A stretch of DNA of 64,000 bases, taken from Millionella massiliensis. GTDB lineage: Bacteria; Bacteroidota; Bacteroidia; Bacteroidales; Rikenellaceae. Under the pieces are notes generated by a model, which saw nothing but the letters and a program-made list of their open reading frames with translations, was not told where the DNA came from and did no database searches. The DNA lies in assembly GCF_900104655.1 (NCBI RefSeq), contig NZ_FNWD01000002.1, positions 496,001 through 560,000 of the forward strand, in the 5' to 3' direction. A program made the position numbers and the translations under genes. How positions within the stretch are numbered: position 1 is the stretch's first letter; the number at the start of each line of letters is the position of its first letter. Of this stretch, positions 26,660 through 35,768 are shown piece by piece.

Positions 26660-27140
26660 CACCTTGCAGGCCACCCACTCAAATTTCCCCAACAAACCCG
26701 GGAAAAGCCATCTTTCATACAAGGAAGAAAGCCAAGCCCTAAAGCCCGCAATCTCGCGTATTGATACAGATTGACTTTACCCCTTAATTTGCATCCGGCC
26801 GTAGAGAAGCAGCCCAACACAGCCCATCCATTGCGATTCGGCAGTACAACGACCTGTTTTGAATACCCCGCACGCAAAGTTCTCCCGGTATCCCATGCCA
26901 CTATCAATCAGGCATCCTGTTGTAGCAACAACTCCCACTCAGGAGCACCCCTGCAACCAAGTTGCCACAAAACCACAACCCACCCCATACGGCGTTCGTT
27001 GGAATCGGTACCCGGTCCGCCTTTCCCGAAGTTGAGTTCCCGCAACCAATCTGCGCTCAAGGACTCCGCCCTCGCGACAAAAACCACCGACACCCACCAC
27101 AGAACCCGTACAGGACTAACCCTCAAACCATAACCCAACC
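26660..27140. other. Unassigned region before serA
   Basis: About 480 bases between the serC hairpin and serA. Open frames exist on both strands, but they lack a recognisable protein pattern and contradict each other. No TAnnTTTG box could be placed with confidence. A long leader or regulatory RNA in front of serA is possible; nothing more is supported. Confidence 0.4.
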
Positions 27141-28064
27141 ATGAAAATCCTGGTAGCAACCGAAAAGCCCTTCTCGAAAAAAGCCACCGACGGCATTGCA
27201 GCCATCGCCCGCGAAGCCGGATATGAATGCGCCCTGCTCGAGAAATATACCTCCGTCGACGAACTTAAAGCCGCCGTGGCCGATGCCGACGCACTGATCG
27301 TGCGCTCCGATAAAGTCACCGCCGATGTGATCGCCGCCGCACCGAAACTCAAAATCGTCGTTCGTGCCGGTGCCGGTTACGACAACCTCGACCTGGCCGC
27401 CTGCACCGCCCGCGGCATCGTGGCCATGAACACCCCCGGCCAAAACTCCAACGCCGTAGCCGAACTGGCCCTGTCGATGATGATCTACATGGCCCGTAAC
27501 CAATACACCCCCGGCACCGGCTCCGAAATCAGCGGCAAACGCCTCGGCATCCACGCCTACGGTAACGTGGGACGCATCGTGGCCCGCTACGGGAAAGCCC
27601 TCGGAATGGAAGTGTCGGCCTTTGACCCCTTCATCACCGATCCCGAAGTCTTTGCCAAAGACGGCGTGCAGATGGTCACCTCGGCAGCTGAATTGTACAA
27701 AAACAGCGACTACCTCTCGCTGCACATACCCGCCACGCCCGAGACCAAAGGTTCGATCGGCTACGAACTGCTCACCTCCATGCCTCAGGGCGCAACGTTG
27801 GTCAACACCGCCCGCAAGGAGGTCATCGACGAAGCCGGTCTGGCCCAGGCACTGAGCGAACGCACCGACCTGAAATACATCACCGACATCAAACCCGATA
27901 CTGCCGATCAGCTGAGCGAAAAGTTCGGCAAACGCTTCTTCACCACCCCGAAAAAAATGGGTGCCGAAACCGCCGAAGCCAACGTCAATGCCGGTTTGGC
28001 CGCTGCACGTCAAATCGTCGGCTACCTCAAAGAGGGTATCACCAAATTCCAAGTAAACAAATAG
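27141..28064 (+). CDS. serA: D-3-phosphoglycerate dehydrogenase, short lysine-type
   Basis: Oxidises 3-phosphoglycerate to 3-phosphohydroxypyruvate, the first step of serine synthesis. The 307 residues contain only the substrate and NAD domains, with no ACT or ASB regulatory domain. GNVG at 141-144 is the NAD loop, and NTAR ending at R225 is the substrate arginine. The usual catalytic histidine in TPHxGA is replaced by lysine (PKKMGA, K272), as in the type III-K enzymes described from Entamoeba. Lack of an ACT domain implies no serine feedback through that route. It is followed after 10 bases by a DUF1015 gene. Confidence 0.92.
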   Translation: MKILVATEKPFSKKATDGIAAIAREAGYECALLEKYTSVDELKAAVADADALIVRSDKVTADVIAAAPKLKIVVRAGAGYDNLDLAACTARGIVAMNTPGQNSNAVAELALSMMIYMARNQYTPGTGSEISGKRLGIHAYGNVGRIVARYGKALGMEVSAFDPFITDPEVFAKDGVQMVTSAAELYKNSDYLSLHIPATPETKGSIGYELLTSMPQGATLVNTARKEVIDEAGLAQALSERTDLKYITDIKPDTADQLSEKFGKRFFTTPKKMGAETAEANVNAGLAAARQIVGYLKEGITKFQVNK

Positions 28065-28074
28065 TCCGCCCCCT

Positions 28075-29334
28075 ATGGTCAAGATAAAACCGTTCAAAGG
28101 CATCCGTCCGCCTGCAAACCTCGCCAAAGAGGTCGCCTCACGCCCCTACGACGTACTGAACTCGGTCGAAGCCAAGGCCGAAGCCGGCGAAAAATCGCTG
28201 CTGCACATCATCAAACCCGAGATCGATTTCGCCCCCATCATAGACGAGCACTCCTCCGAAGCCTACGACCGTGCCGTCGAAAACTTCAAACGGTGGCAGC
28301 AAAACGGCTGGCTCGTGCAGGACCCCGCCGAACACTACTACGTCTATGCCCAAACCATGGACGGCCGCACGCAATACGGTCTGGTGGCTGCCTGCCACTT
28401 CCAGGACTACCTCGACGGCAAGATCAAGAAACACGAACTGACCCGTCCGGATAAGGAAGAAGACCGCATGATCCACGTGCGGAACCAGAACGCCAACATC
28501 GAGCCCGTATTCTTCGCCTACCCGGCCGACGCCGAAATGGATGCCATCATCCACGACATCGTCACCGCCAAAGCCCCCGAATATGACTTCGTAGCCGACG
28601 GCGACGGTTTCGGCCACCGTTTCTGGGTGATCGACGACCCGAAAACCATCAGCCGGATTACCGAGATCTTCGCCCGCATACCCGCCCTCTACGTAGCCGA
28701 CGGTCACCACCGTACCGCCGCTGCAGCCCGCGTGGGTGCCGAGAAGAAAGAGAATCTCCTCAAGAGTGGCGCTCCCTACACCGGTGAAGAGGAGTTCAAC
28801 TACTTCCTGGCCGTGATTTTCCCGGACAACCAGCTGAAAATCATCGACTATAACCGCGTAGTGAAAGACTTGAACGGGCTGACGCCCGACCAACTGGTCG
28901 CCGCACTCGAGAAGGACTTCGTCGTAACCCCCAAAGGCTCGGCCATCTACAAACCCACCCAGCTGCACGACTTCTCGATGTACCTGGCAGGACAGTGGTA
29001 CGACCTTCAGGCCAAGGCCGGTACGTATGACGACAACGACCCGATTGGTGTGCTGGATGTGACCATCCTGTCGAATCTCGTTCTGGACAAGATCCTCGGC
29101 ATCAAAGACCTGCGGACCGATAAACGCATCGACTTCGTGGGCGGTATCCGCGGTCTGCAAGAGTTGGCCGACCGGGTTGACAGCGGCGAAATGGCCGTTG
29201 CCTTCGCCCTCTATCCGGTTTCGATGAAACAGCTGATCGACATTGCCGACACCGGCAACATCATGCCTCCGAAAACGACTTGGTTCGAACCGAAACTCCG
29301 CTCAGGCCTCGTTATCCACTCGCTCAAGGATTAG
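28075..29334 (+). CDS. DUF1015 family protein
   Basis: A 419-residue protein of the DUF1015 family. The N-terminus KIKPFKGIRPP with ASRPYDV, the middle IPALYVADGHHRTAAA and FNYFLAVIFPDNQLKI, and the end block are the family signatures. The DGHHR motif resembles a nuclease- or phosphotransferase-like site. The family often sits next to serA and serC. Members have been proposed to be ATP- or serine-linked kinases, but that is not shown by this sequence. Confidence 0.9.
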   Translation: MVKIKPFKGIRPPANLAKEVASRPYDVLNSVEAKAEAGEKSLLHIIKPEIDFAPIIDEHSSEAYDRAVENFKRWQQNGWLVQDPAEHYYVYAQTMDGRTQYGLVAACHFQDYLDGKIKKHELTRPDKEEDRMIHVRNQNANIEPVFFAYPADAEMDAIIHDIVTAKAPEYDFVADGDGFGHRFWVIDDPKTISRITEIFARIPALYVADGHHRTAAAARVGAEKKENLLKSGAPYTGEEEFNYFLAVIFPDNQLKIIDYNRVVKDLNGLTPDQLVAALEKDFVVTPKGSAIYKPTQLHDFSMYLAGQWYDLQAKAGTYDDNDPIGVLDVTILSNLVLDKILGIKDLRTDKRIDFVGGIRGLQELADRVDSGEMAVAFALYPVSMKQLIDIADTGNIMPPKTTWFEPKLRSGLVIHSLKD

Positions 29335-29366
29335 GAGTTGAATCCAAAGAATATTTAAAGTTCAAT

Positions 29367-29397
29367 AAAAAGAGTAACAGACTGTTACTCTTTTTTT
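29367..29397 (+). terminator. Terminator after the DUF1015 gene
   Basis: A 13-bp stem (29367-29379 with 29383-29395) around a 3-base loop, ending in a run of T. Confidence 0.88.
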
Positions 29398-29433
29398 ATG
29401 CACTTTGGATATCGTAGAGAAAAACCAAAGAGA

Positions 29434-29465
29434 TTTCACTTTTCGGATTCGACAGAATACCTTTG
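29434..29465 (+). promoter_or_regulatory. Promoter of the vor operon
   Basis: TTTC (29434-29437), 20 bases, TACCTTTG (29458-29465). It gives a leader of about 25 bases to the ferredoxin-subunit ATG at 29497. Confidence 0.72.
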
Positions 29466-29496
29466 GGATAGCATCGAGCAACACAGAAAATTCAAT

Positions 29497-29727
29497 ATGG
29501 GAAAAATCAAAGGGAAGATCGTTGTAGACACCGAACGCTGCAAAGGCTGCGGCGTCTGCATCGAAGCCTGCCCGACACAAACCATCAGCCTGAACCCCCA
29601 AGTCAACTCGAAAGGGTATAACTACTGCTACATGTCCAATCCCGACAGCTGCATCGGATGCGCCGGCTGCGCCATCGTCTGCCCCGACAGTTGCATCGTC
29701 GTTTACAGAGAGAAAAAACAAGCGTAA
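29497..29727 (+). CDS. vorD: 2-oxoacid:ferredoxin oxidoreductase, ferredoxin subunit
   Basis: Carries electrons between the catalytic subunits and soluble ferredoxin. The 76 residues hold two 4Fe-4S clusters: C15, C18, C21, C25 and C52, C55, C58, C62, in CKGCGVCIEACP and CIGCAGCAIVCP. The frame is open upstream, but the ATG at 29497 begins the family N-terminus and follows the promoter. The stop overlaps the alpha-subunit ATG by one base. Confidence 0.93.
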   Translation: MGKIKGKIVVDTERCKGCGVCIEACPTQTISLNPQVNSKGYNYCYMSNPDSCIGCAGCAIVCPDSCIVVYREKKQA

Positions 29728-30821
29728 TGGAAGATATCAAACTGATGAAAGGCAACGAAGTGCTCGCCTACGCCGCCATCCGCTGCGGCGCCGACGGATA
29801 CTTCGGATACCCCATCACCCCCCAATCGGAAGTGCTCGAAACACTTACCGAACTACGCCCGTGGGAAACCACCGGCATGGTCGTCCTACAAGCCGAAAGC
29901 GAAGTCGCCGCCATCAACATGGTCTACGGAGGCGCCTCCGCCGGTAAACGCGTACTCGTCTCCACCTCAAGCCCCGGTCTGTCACTCATGTGCGAGGGGC
30001 TTTCTTATTTGGCCGGCGCCGAACTACCCTGCGTGGTGATCGACGTATCGCGCGGCGGCCCCGGACTCGGCACCATCCAGGCCTCACAGGCCGACTATTT
30101 CCAGGTCGTCAAAGGCGGCGGTCACGGTGACTATCACACCCCCGTGCTCGCCCCGAACTCCGTCCAGGAGATGAACGACTTTGTCGATCTGGCCTTCGAC
30201 CTCGCCTTTAAATACCTCAATCCCGTGGTGATCCTCGCCGACGGCGTGATCGGGCAGATGATGGAAAAAGTCCACCTCAGCCCCCAAAAGCCCCGCCGCA
30301 CCGAAGAACAAATCCGTCAGGAATGCCCTTGGGCAGCCCTCGGGAAAGGCAGCCGCACCCAACGCAACATCATCACCTCGTGTTACATCGACCCCGAAAC
30401 GATGGAGCACCACAACCACAAGTTGCAGGCCAAATATGACCAGATGGTACGCGAAGAGGTACGCTACGAAGCCATGGAAACGGCCGACGCCGAATACATA
30501 CTGGTAGCCTACGGAGCCTCGTCGCGCATCTGCGCCAAAGTCGTCGAAGACGCCCGCCGCGACGGACTCAAAGTAGGGTTGATCCGCCCGATCACCCTCT
30601 TCCCGTTCCCCAGCGCCCCGATCCGCGAAGCAGCCGCCCACGCCAAAGGCTTCCTCTCCGTGGAACTCAGCATGGGACAGATGATCGAAGACGTCCAACT
30701 GGCCGTAGGCAACGCCTCGATCCCCGTCCGCCACTTCGGACGCACCGGCGGCATCATCCACTCGCCGCGCGAAGTATATACGGCCCTCAAACAATTTATG
30801 ACCGAAACCGGAGGATTGTAA
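29727..30821 (+). CDS. vorB: 2-oxoacid:ferredoxin oxidoreductase, alpha subunit
   Basis: The pyrimidine-binding large subunit of an oxygen-sensitive enzyme that decarboxylates a 2-oxoacid to the acyl-CoA with reduced ferredoxin. The 364 residues begin LMKGNEVLAYAAIRCGADGYFGYPITPQSE, the typical start of VorB/KorA subunits. The conserved glutamate in LQAESEVAAINM probably contacts the thiamine ring. It could act on branched-chain 2-oxoacids or on 2-oxoglutarate; the gene order D-B-A-C is used for both, so the name is an inference. Translation is coupled to the ferredoxin gene. Confidence 0.9.
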   Translation: MEDIKLMKGNEVLAYAAIRCGADGYFGYPITPQSEVLETLTELRPWETTGMVVLQAESEVAAINMVYGGASAGKRVLVSTSSPGLSLMCEGLSYLAGAELPCVVIDVSRGGPGLGTIQASQADYFQVVKGGGHGDYHTPVLAPNSVQEMNDFVDLAFDLAFKYLNPVVILADGVIGQMMEKVHLSPQKPRRTEEQIRQECPWAALGKGSRTQRNIITSCYIDPETMEHHNHKLQAKYDQMVREEVRYEAMETADAEYILVAYGASSRICAKVVEDARRDGLKVGLIRPITLFPFPSAPIREAAAHAKGFLSVELSMGQMIEDVQLAVGNASIPVRHFGRTGGIIHSPREVYTALKQFMTETGGL

Positions 30822-30824
30822 ACC

Positions 30825-31610
30825 ATGGCAGATACCACACAATTCGAAGTGGCCGAAACGGAAGCCAACCTCGTATACAGCCGTCCGCGGCTCCTGCTCG
30901 ACACCACCATGCACTACTGTCCGGGTTGCTCGCACGGCACCGTCCACAAACTCGTGGCCGAAGCCATCGACGAACTCGGCGCCGAAGACAAAGCCATCGG
31001 CATCACCCCCGTGGGTTGTGCCGCCTTCCTGTATAACTACATCGACATCGACTGGGTACAGGCCTCGCACGGCCGGGCACCCTCTGTGGCCACCGCCATG
31101 AAACGGCTGTGCCCCGACAAACTCGTCTTCACCTACCAGGGCGACGGCGACCTCGCGGCCATCGGTACCGCCGAAGCCATCCACGCCGCCAATCGCGGTG
31201 ACAACATCGCCATCATCTTCATCAACAACGCCATCTACGGCATGACCGGCGGACAGATGGCCCCCACAACCCTGCTCGGCATGAAAACCGCCACCACCCC
31301 TCAGGGACGTGACGCAGACCTGAACGGCTACCCCTTCAAAGTGGCCAACGTGCTGAGCCTGCTCGACGGCGTCACCTACGTCACCCGGCAGAGCGTCAAC
31401 ACCCCCGCCAACGTCCGCAAAGCAAAGAAAGCCATCAAGAAAGCATTCGACAACTCCATCAACAACCGCGGTTTGTCCTTTGTCGAGATCGTGGCCACGT
31501 GCAACTCGGGGTGGAAAATGTCCCCCATAGCCGCCAACCACTGGATGGAAGAGAACATGCACGCAGCCTATCCGCTCGGCGACCTGAAAGACCTCACCGG
31601 CGACAAATAA
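30825..31610 (+). CDS. vorA: 2-oxoacid:ferredoxin oxidoreductase, beta (TPP) subunit
   Basis: The thiamine diphosphate-binding subunit. The 261 residues contain YCPGCSHGTVHKLV near the N-terminus and the TPP-magnesium motif GDGDLAAIGTAEAIHAANRGDNIAIIFINN, with GMTGGQMAPTT after it. It follows the alpha subunit after 3 bases and precedes the gamma subunit by 18. The four genes make a complete enzyme that links amino-acid or keto-acid breakdown with low-potential electron supply. Confidence 0.92.
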   Translation: MADTTQFEVAETEANLVYSRPRLLLDTTMHYCPGCSHGTVHKLVAEAIDELGAEDKAIGITPVGCAAFLYNYIDIDWVQASHGRAPSVATAMKRLCPDKLVFTYQGDGDLAAIGTAEAIHAANRGDNIAIIFINNAIYGMTGGQMAPTTLLGMKTATTPQGRDADLNGYPFKVANVLSLLDGVTYVTRQSVNTPANVRKAKKAIKKAFDNSINNRGLSFVEIVATCNSGWKMSPIAANHWMEENMHAAYPLGDLKDLTGDK

Positions 31611-31628
31611 ACCGCACTTACCACAACC

Positions 31629-32174
31629 ATGAAAGAAGAGATCATCATAGCCGGATTCGGCGGCCAGGGCGTCCTCTCGATGGGAAAAATCTTGGCCTAT
31701 TCGGGTGTCATGCAAGGTCAGGAGGTCAGCTGGATCCCCTCCTACGGCCCCGAAATGCGAGGCGGAACGGCCAACGTGACCGTCATCCTGAGCGACAACA
31801 AAATCAGTTCACCGGTACTGCAGGAGTTCGACACCGGGATCGTTCTGAACCAACAGTCCCTCGACAAGTTTGAAGAGACGATCAAACCCGGCGGCACCCT
31901 GTTGTACGACCCCAATGGCATCACCCACCCGCCGCACAGAACCGACCTCTCCATCTACACCATCGACGCAGCCGTCGAAGCCGCCCGCAGCGGAAATGCC
32001 AAAGTATTCAACATGTTCGTACTGGGCGCATTCCTCAAGATCAAACCCCTCGTGACCATCGAGAACGTCATCGAAGGGTTGCGGCACTCGCTTCCCGAAC
32101 GGGCCCACAAAATGATCCCGGCCAACGAAGCCGCCCTGCGTCAGGGAATGGAGCTCGTCAAGAAAGTCCGCTAA
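31629..32174 (+). CDS. vorC: 2-oxoacid:ferredoxin oxidoreductase, gamma subunit
   Basis: The CoA-side subunit, 181 residues. The start IIIAGFGGQGVLSMGKILAYSG and the following SWIPSYGPEMRGGTANVTV are diagnostic of the gamma domain. It ends the operon. No hairpin follows directly; a purine-rich stretch of about 270 bases begins right after the stop, and the next good hairpin is at 32627. Confidence 0.92.
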   Translation: MKEEIIIAGFGGQGVLSMGKILAYSGVMQGQEVSWIPSYGPEMRGGTANVTVILSDNKISSPVLQEFDTGIVLNQQSLDKFEETIKPGGTLLYDPNGITHPPHRTDLSIYTIDAAVEAARSGNAKVFNMFVLGAFLKIKPLVTIENVIEGLRHSLPERAHKMIPANEAALRQGMELVKKVR

Positions 32175-32180
32175 CCTCCG

Positions 32181-32449
32181 CGAGGGGGAGCCGAAAGAAG
32201 GGCCGGAGACCGAGAGAGTGGCGGCAAGAGAGGCTAGGGGACCGAGAGGGTGGCCGCAAAAGAGGCAAGGGGATCGAGAGAGGTCGAAAGAGGAACCGAG
32301 AGCCGAAAGGAACGCCGAGCATCTCAAAACGCCGAACCGGGAGAAAACAGGCGGTGGCAAGAGACGCGGGAAGACGAACGGAAAGAAAAGCGCAAAGGAA
32401 GGGTAGGAGAGGGGACCGAAAGGAGACACAGAAACAGGCAGACAGATTC
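32181..32449. repeat. Purine-rich region with 32-base tandem repeats
   Basis: A strongly A/G-biased stretch after vorC. Two 32-base copies lie in tandem at 32209-32240 and 32241-32272, each starting with GACCGAGAG, differing at a few positions. A diverged partial copy follows at about 32273. No gene is credible in it: reading frames give low-complexity basic peptides. The rest of the gap to 32702 holds only the hairpin at 32627-32661. Confidence 0.65.
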
Positions 32450-32626
32450 GTTGTGATATGATCCGTGGATAGAACGACACTCCATCCGGACCCGGCTCTC
32501 CCGCACGCAAACACAGCACGGCAATACATACAGCCAGATGAAATGAAGAGGCAGCAGGGAAAGAGAACCTGCCACAACAAGTGCTCGGCCATACCCGCCA
32601 CAACCACCAGTAAATCCAATCGACTG

Positions 32627-32661
32627 AAAGGCGATAATCATCCATCGATTATCGCCTTTTG
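32627..32661 (+). terminator. Hairpin before the nucleotidyltransferase-fold gene
   Basis: A 13-bp stem (32627-32639 with 32647-32659), 7-base loop and a short T-run. It probably ends transcripts coming from the vor operon, 450 bases upstream. Confidence 0.7.
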
Positions 32662-32702
32662 TCGCCTCATACCATCTGCTGATAAAACTGAAATTCACCG
32701 TC

Positions 32703-33290
32703 ATGGAACCCTATCTTGCACTGGCCGAACAGAACCAAAAGAAAGCCCGCGACATCATCCGCCGCACAGGAATGATCGAAACGTGGCGCTCCATCGGCGC
32801 CGAGCCCCGCCTGGTCGGCTCGCTCAGCATGGGGCTGCTCGTCAAACATCGGGACATCGACCTCCACATCTATTCCTCCCCACTGAATCCTGCAGCCAGT
32901 TTTCAAGCCATGGGGCAGATTGCAGCTCACCCCGCCATCCGCAGCGTCGAATACACCAATCTGATGCACACCGAAGAGGCCTGTCTGGAATGGCACGCCT
33001 GGTACGAAGACGAGGACGGAAAATTATGGCAAATCGACATGATCCACCTACTCAAAGGATCGCGTTACGACGGATACTTCGAACGAATGGCCCAACGCAT
33101 CACCGCCGCCCTGACTCCTGAGAGCCGACAGGCCATCCTGCGTCTGAAGTATGAGACCCCGGACGACACGAAAATCCCTGGTATAGCCTACTACCAGGCC
33201 GTATTGCGCGACGGAGTCCGCAGCTATGCCGAATTTACCATGTGGCTCCGCGAACACCCCATCGAAGGCATTGTCGAGTGGATGCCATAG
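32703..33290 (+). CDS. Nucleotidyltransferase-fold protein
   Basis: A 195-residue soluble protein of unknown role. GSLSMGLLVKHRDIDLHIY at about residues 39-57 matches the nucleotidyltransferase fold: the GS pair plus aspartates D51 and D53. A later acidic residue in WQIDMIHL could be the third metal ligand. Similar Bacteroidales proteins have sometimes been labelled phosphoglycerate-mutase-like, which the motif does not support. No toxin-antitoxin partner is adjacent, so MNT-type pairing is unlikely. Confidence 0.65.
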   Translation: MEPYLALAEQNQKKARDIIRRTGMIETWRSIGAEPRLVGSLSMGLLVKHRDIDLHIYSSPLNPAASFQAMGQIAAHPAIRSVEYTNLMHTEEACLEWHAWYEDEDGKLWQIDMIHLLKGSRYDGYFERMAQRITAALTPESRQAILRLKYETPDDTKIPGIAYYQAVLRDGVRSYAEFTMWLREHPIEGIVEWMP

Positions 33291-33510
33291 AAGTTTGTCC
33301 TACATCCGCCCCCGAGTCGACCGAAACACGGCGAAAATACGAAATAAGCCTCCTTATAAAGTTGTCCAGACCGCTGTAACATGCCCCTTGCTGAATGCTT
33401 TTTCAGGCAAGATACCACTGCAGACAGGCGATTCATGCACGCCAAAACACCTAAATTTTCCCGGCTGCCATCCACCATTCTTCCCAGAAAGCAACCGTCT
33501 CAAATAAAGT

Positions 33511-33553
33511 GAGCGTCCGACAAAGGAAATTATGATTTCCCTGCCGGACGCTC
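33511..33553. terminator. Hairpin after the alpha-galactosidase gene
   Basis: An outer 9-bp stem (33511-33519 with 33545-33553) enclosing a 6-bp inner stem. It lies just beyond the 3' end of the GH36 gene on the minus strand and is T-rich on its minus-strand exit side. The remaining 33291-33510 shows nothing I can assign. Confidence 0.7.
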
Positions 33554-33578
33554 CTTCATTTCAGATCAACCGTGCGAC

Positions 33579-35732
33579 CTATTCGGCCGTCAGTTCAACG
33601 ATCGTACTGGTCAGATGAGAGGCCGAGAAGAGCGGCAGCCCGACCTTCATAAGATAGTCGCCCGAGAAACGTTTGCCGTCTGAATGGGCTCCCGGCATCA
33701 GATTGGTCTCGCGGACGGTATAGATTCGCTGCGGATCGAGCCCCTGCAGACGTACATTCCGCACCGGTTCGGCATAACGGGGGTTCAGATTGAAGGCAAA
33801 GACTACGGCACGATCCTGCTCCTTCGAGGCATACATCAGCGAGGCGTGTTCCCCGGAGTAGGGCGACACCAGACGGTAGAGATCGCCATCCAGAATCACC
33901 GGTTTCAGCCGGTTGTAGTTGGCCACAGCCGACTGTGCAAACTCCCGGTCCGACTGCGAAAGTTCGTTCACCCGGATATCGAAACCCAGTTTACCCATCA
34001 TCGCCACATCGACACGGAACTTGAGCGACTGACGTCCCCACGAAGTCACATGCGCAGCCACCGCCTTGGACGGGAACAGATAGGAATAACCCCACTGAAT
34101 GTAGATTCGTTCCAGCGGGTCGGTATTGTCGCTGGGCCAGAACTCCGTGAAATATTTCAATGCTTTGTAATCGGTACGACCGCCGCCGCCCGAGCAGAGC
34201 ATCATCGGCAGAGCGGGGTACTTCTCCGCAATGCGGTCGAGTACCCGATAGAGCCCGCGCACATGATCGACATAAAGGTTCGACTGTTTATCTTCCTGAT
34301 AGGGCGAATAAATATTGGTAATCGGACTGTTGCAGTCCCATTTGAAATAGGCGATCTGCGGATACTCGGTCAGCAGCCGATCGACAATCCCGAATACATA
34401 GTCCTGCACTTCGGGGTTGCTCAGGTCAAGCACCAATTGATTCCGGAAATAGTAGGTATCCCGGTTGGGCAGCTGAATCACCCAATCCTTGTGTTTTTCG
34501 TAGAGTTCGCTCTTGGGATTCACCATTTCGGGCTCGATCCAGAGACCGAACTTCACACCTTCACGTTTGGCCGCATCGGTCAGCGCACCGATTCCGCCGG
34601 GTAATTTCGTAGCTGTCACATCCCAGTCGCCCAAACCGGCATTGTCCGAGCTGCGCGGATATTTGTTGCCGAACCAACCGTCGTCCAACAGAAACATGTC
34701 GACACCCAGATCGGCCGCATCGGCAATGATCTTTTCCAGTTTGGCCTCGTCGAAATCGAAATAGGTTGCCTCCCAGTTGTTGAGCAGCGTCATGCGGTCG
34801 CCCGCGCCGTTTTTGAGTTGATAACGACGTGCCCAATCGTGAAAATCTCGGCTGGCAGGCCCCGCTCCGGCCGTGCTGTAGGTAAAAATAAACTCCGGCG
34901 TGCGAAACACCTCGCCCTTGGGCAGCACATATTCGGCTCCGACAGGATTGGCTCCCGACACCAGGCGCAGGTTGTTCACGTTATCGACCTCGAACGTAAA
35001 CCGGAAGTTCCCGGTCCAGGCCAGCGTACCGACCACCACGTCACCCGTCGTTTCGGCCACCGGAGCATCAAGCCCCAGCAGGAAGAAGGGAGAAACGTGC
35101 ATATTGGCCCGCGATCCGAGTTTCGTGTCGACAACCTTCTTCCCAAAATTCAACTGTTGTTCCGACATGTTGACTTCGCGAGCCCAGTCGCCCGAGAATT
35201 CGGTCATCCAGTAGCCGTTCCGGCTGAAATGGAGCATGGACGAAGCATAGTTGTAAAGCGTCACGGGACGTTTCTCCGCATGTTCGATCTCGGTCCACAT
35301 CCGAATGATGTTCTCGTGTTTGTATGCCTGATAGAAGAGGCGCACCTCGAACGGATACTTTTCGTCCTGCATCACGATCCGCGTAGTCTGCACCGAGTCG
35401 TTCTCCTGCTGGTCGCTCTCCTTGTAGGTCAGCAGCAGCGAAGGATTGCCGTCGGCATGCAGCACACGAATGGCCGATTCGAAGTAATCCTCCATGCCAT
35501 AAGTAACATACGCTTCGAAACCTCCGCCGGATCGAGCGAAGTGTTCCAAATCGACGTCATTCATCAGTTTCGGTCCCAGGTAGGTCTGCCGCAGACGATG
35601 GTCGTCGCCCACGCGCAAAATCAGATCGGTCCGTTCGGTTCCGATCCGGATCAGATTGTCGGGTGTCTCAGCAGCCCGGCACGTCGTTCCAATGCCCATA
35701 GCCATAAGGCCGGCCATCAACAGTTTTTTCAT
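33579..35732 (-). CDS. Secreted GH36 alpha-galactosidase
   Basis: Releases terminal alpha-galactose from oligosaccharides such as raffinose or from galactomannan. A signal peptide ends near CRAAE (about residue 21). GH36 features are present: the mid-protein WFGNKYPRSSDNAGLGDW, the nucleophile block FKWDCNSPI and the acid/base block PSDNTDPLERI. The length of 717 residues fits the GH36 monomer type. It is alone in its operon apart from a short upstream ORF and has no SusC/SusD neighbours, so it is not part of a visible polysaccharide utilisation locus. Confidence 0.92.
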   Translation of the reverse strand: MKKLLMAGLMAMGIGTTCRAAETPDNLIRIGTERTDLILRVGDDHRLRQTYLGPKLMNDVDLEHFARSGGGFEAYVTYGMEDYFESAIRVLHADGNPSLLLTYKESDQQENDSVQTTRIVMQDEKYPFEVRLFYQAYKHENIIRMWTEIEHAEKRPVTLYNYASSMLHFSRNGYWMTEFSGDWAREVNMSEQQLNFGKKVVDTKLGSRANMHVSPFFLLGLDAPVAETTGDVVVGTLAWTGNFRFTFEVDNVNNLRLVSGANPVGAEYVLPKGEVFRTPEFIFTYSTAGAGPASRDFHDWARRYQLKNGAGDRMTLLNNWEATYFDFDEAKLEKIIADAADLGVDMFLLDDGWFGNKYPRSSDNAGLGDWDVTATKLPGGIGALTDAAKREGVKFGLWIEPEMVNPKSELYEKHKDWVIQLPNRDTYYFRNQLVLDLSNPEVQDYVFGIVDRLLTEYPQIAYFKWDCNSPITNIYSPYQEDKQSNLYVDHVRGLYRVLDRIAEKYPALPMMLCSGGGGRTDYKALKYFTEFWPSDNTDPLERIYIQWGYSYLFPSKAVAAHVTSWGRQSLKFRVDVAMMGKLGFDIRVNELSQSDREFAQSAVANYNRLKPVILDGDLYRLVSPYSGEHASLMYASKEQDRAVVFAFNLNPRYAEPVRNVRLQGLDPQRIYTVRETNLMPGAHSDGKRFSGDYLMKVGLPLFSASHLTSTIVELTAE

Positions 35733-35768
35733 GCTTATATCGAATTTAAGGTTTGGGTTATTACACTT

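Noticed and set aside
26771-27133. An open frame of 120 codons before serA
   Set aside because: No family pattern, conflicting frames on both strands, and composition like non-coding DNA.
30084-31715. A 543-codon minus-strand frame
   Set aside because: Antisense to the vor operon; no recognisable protein pattern.
32181-32449. A CRISPR-like or coding interpretation of the purine-rich repeats
   Set aside because: Only two and a half tandem copies without spacers. Frames give low-complexity Arg/Glu/Gly peptides.
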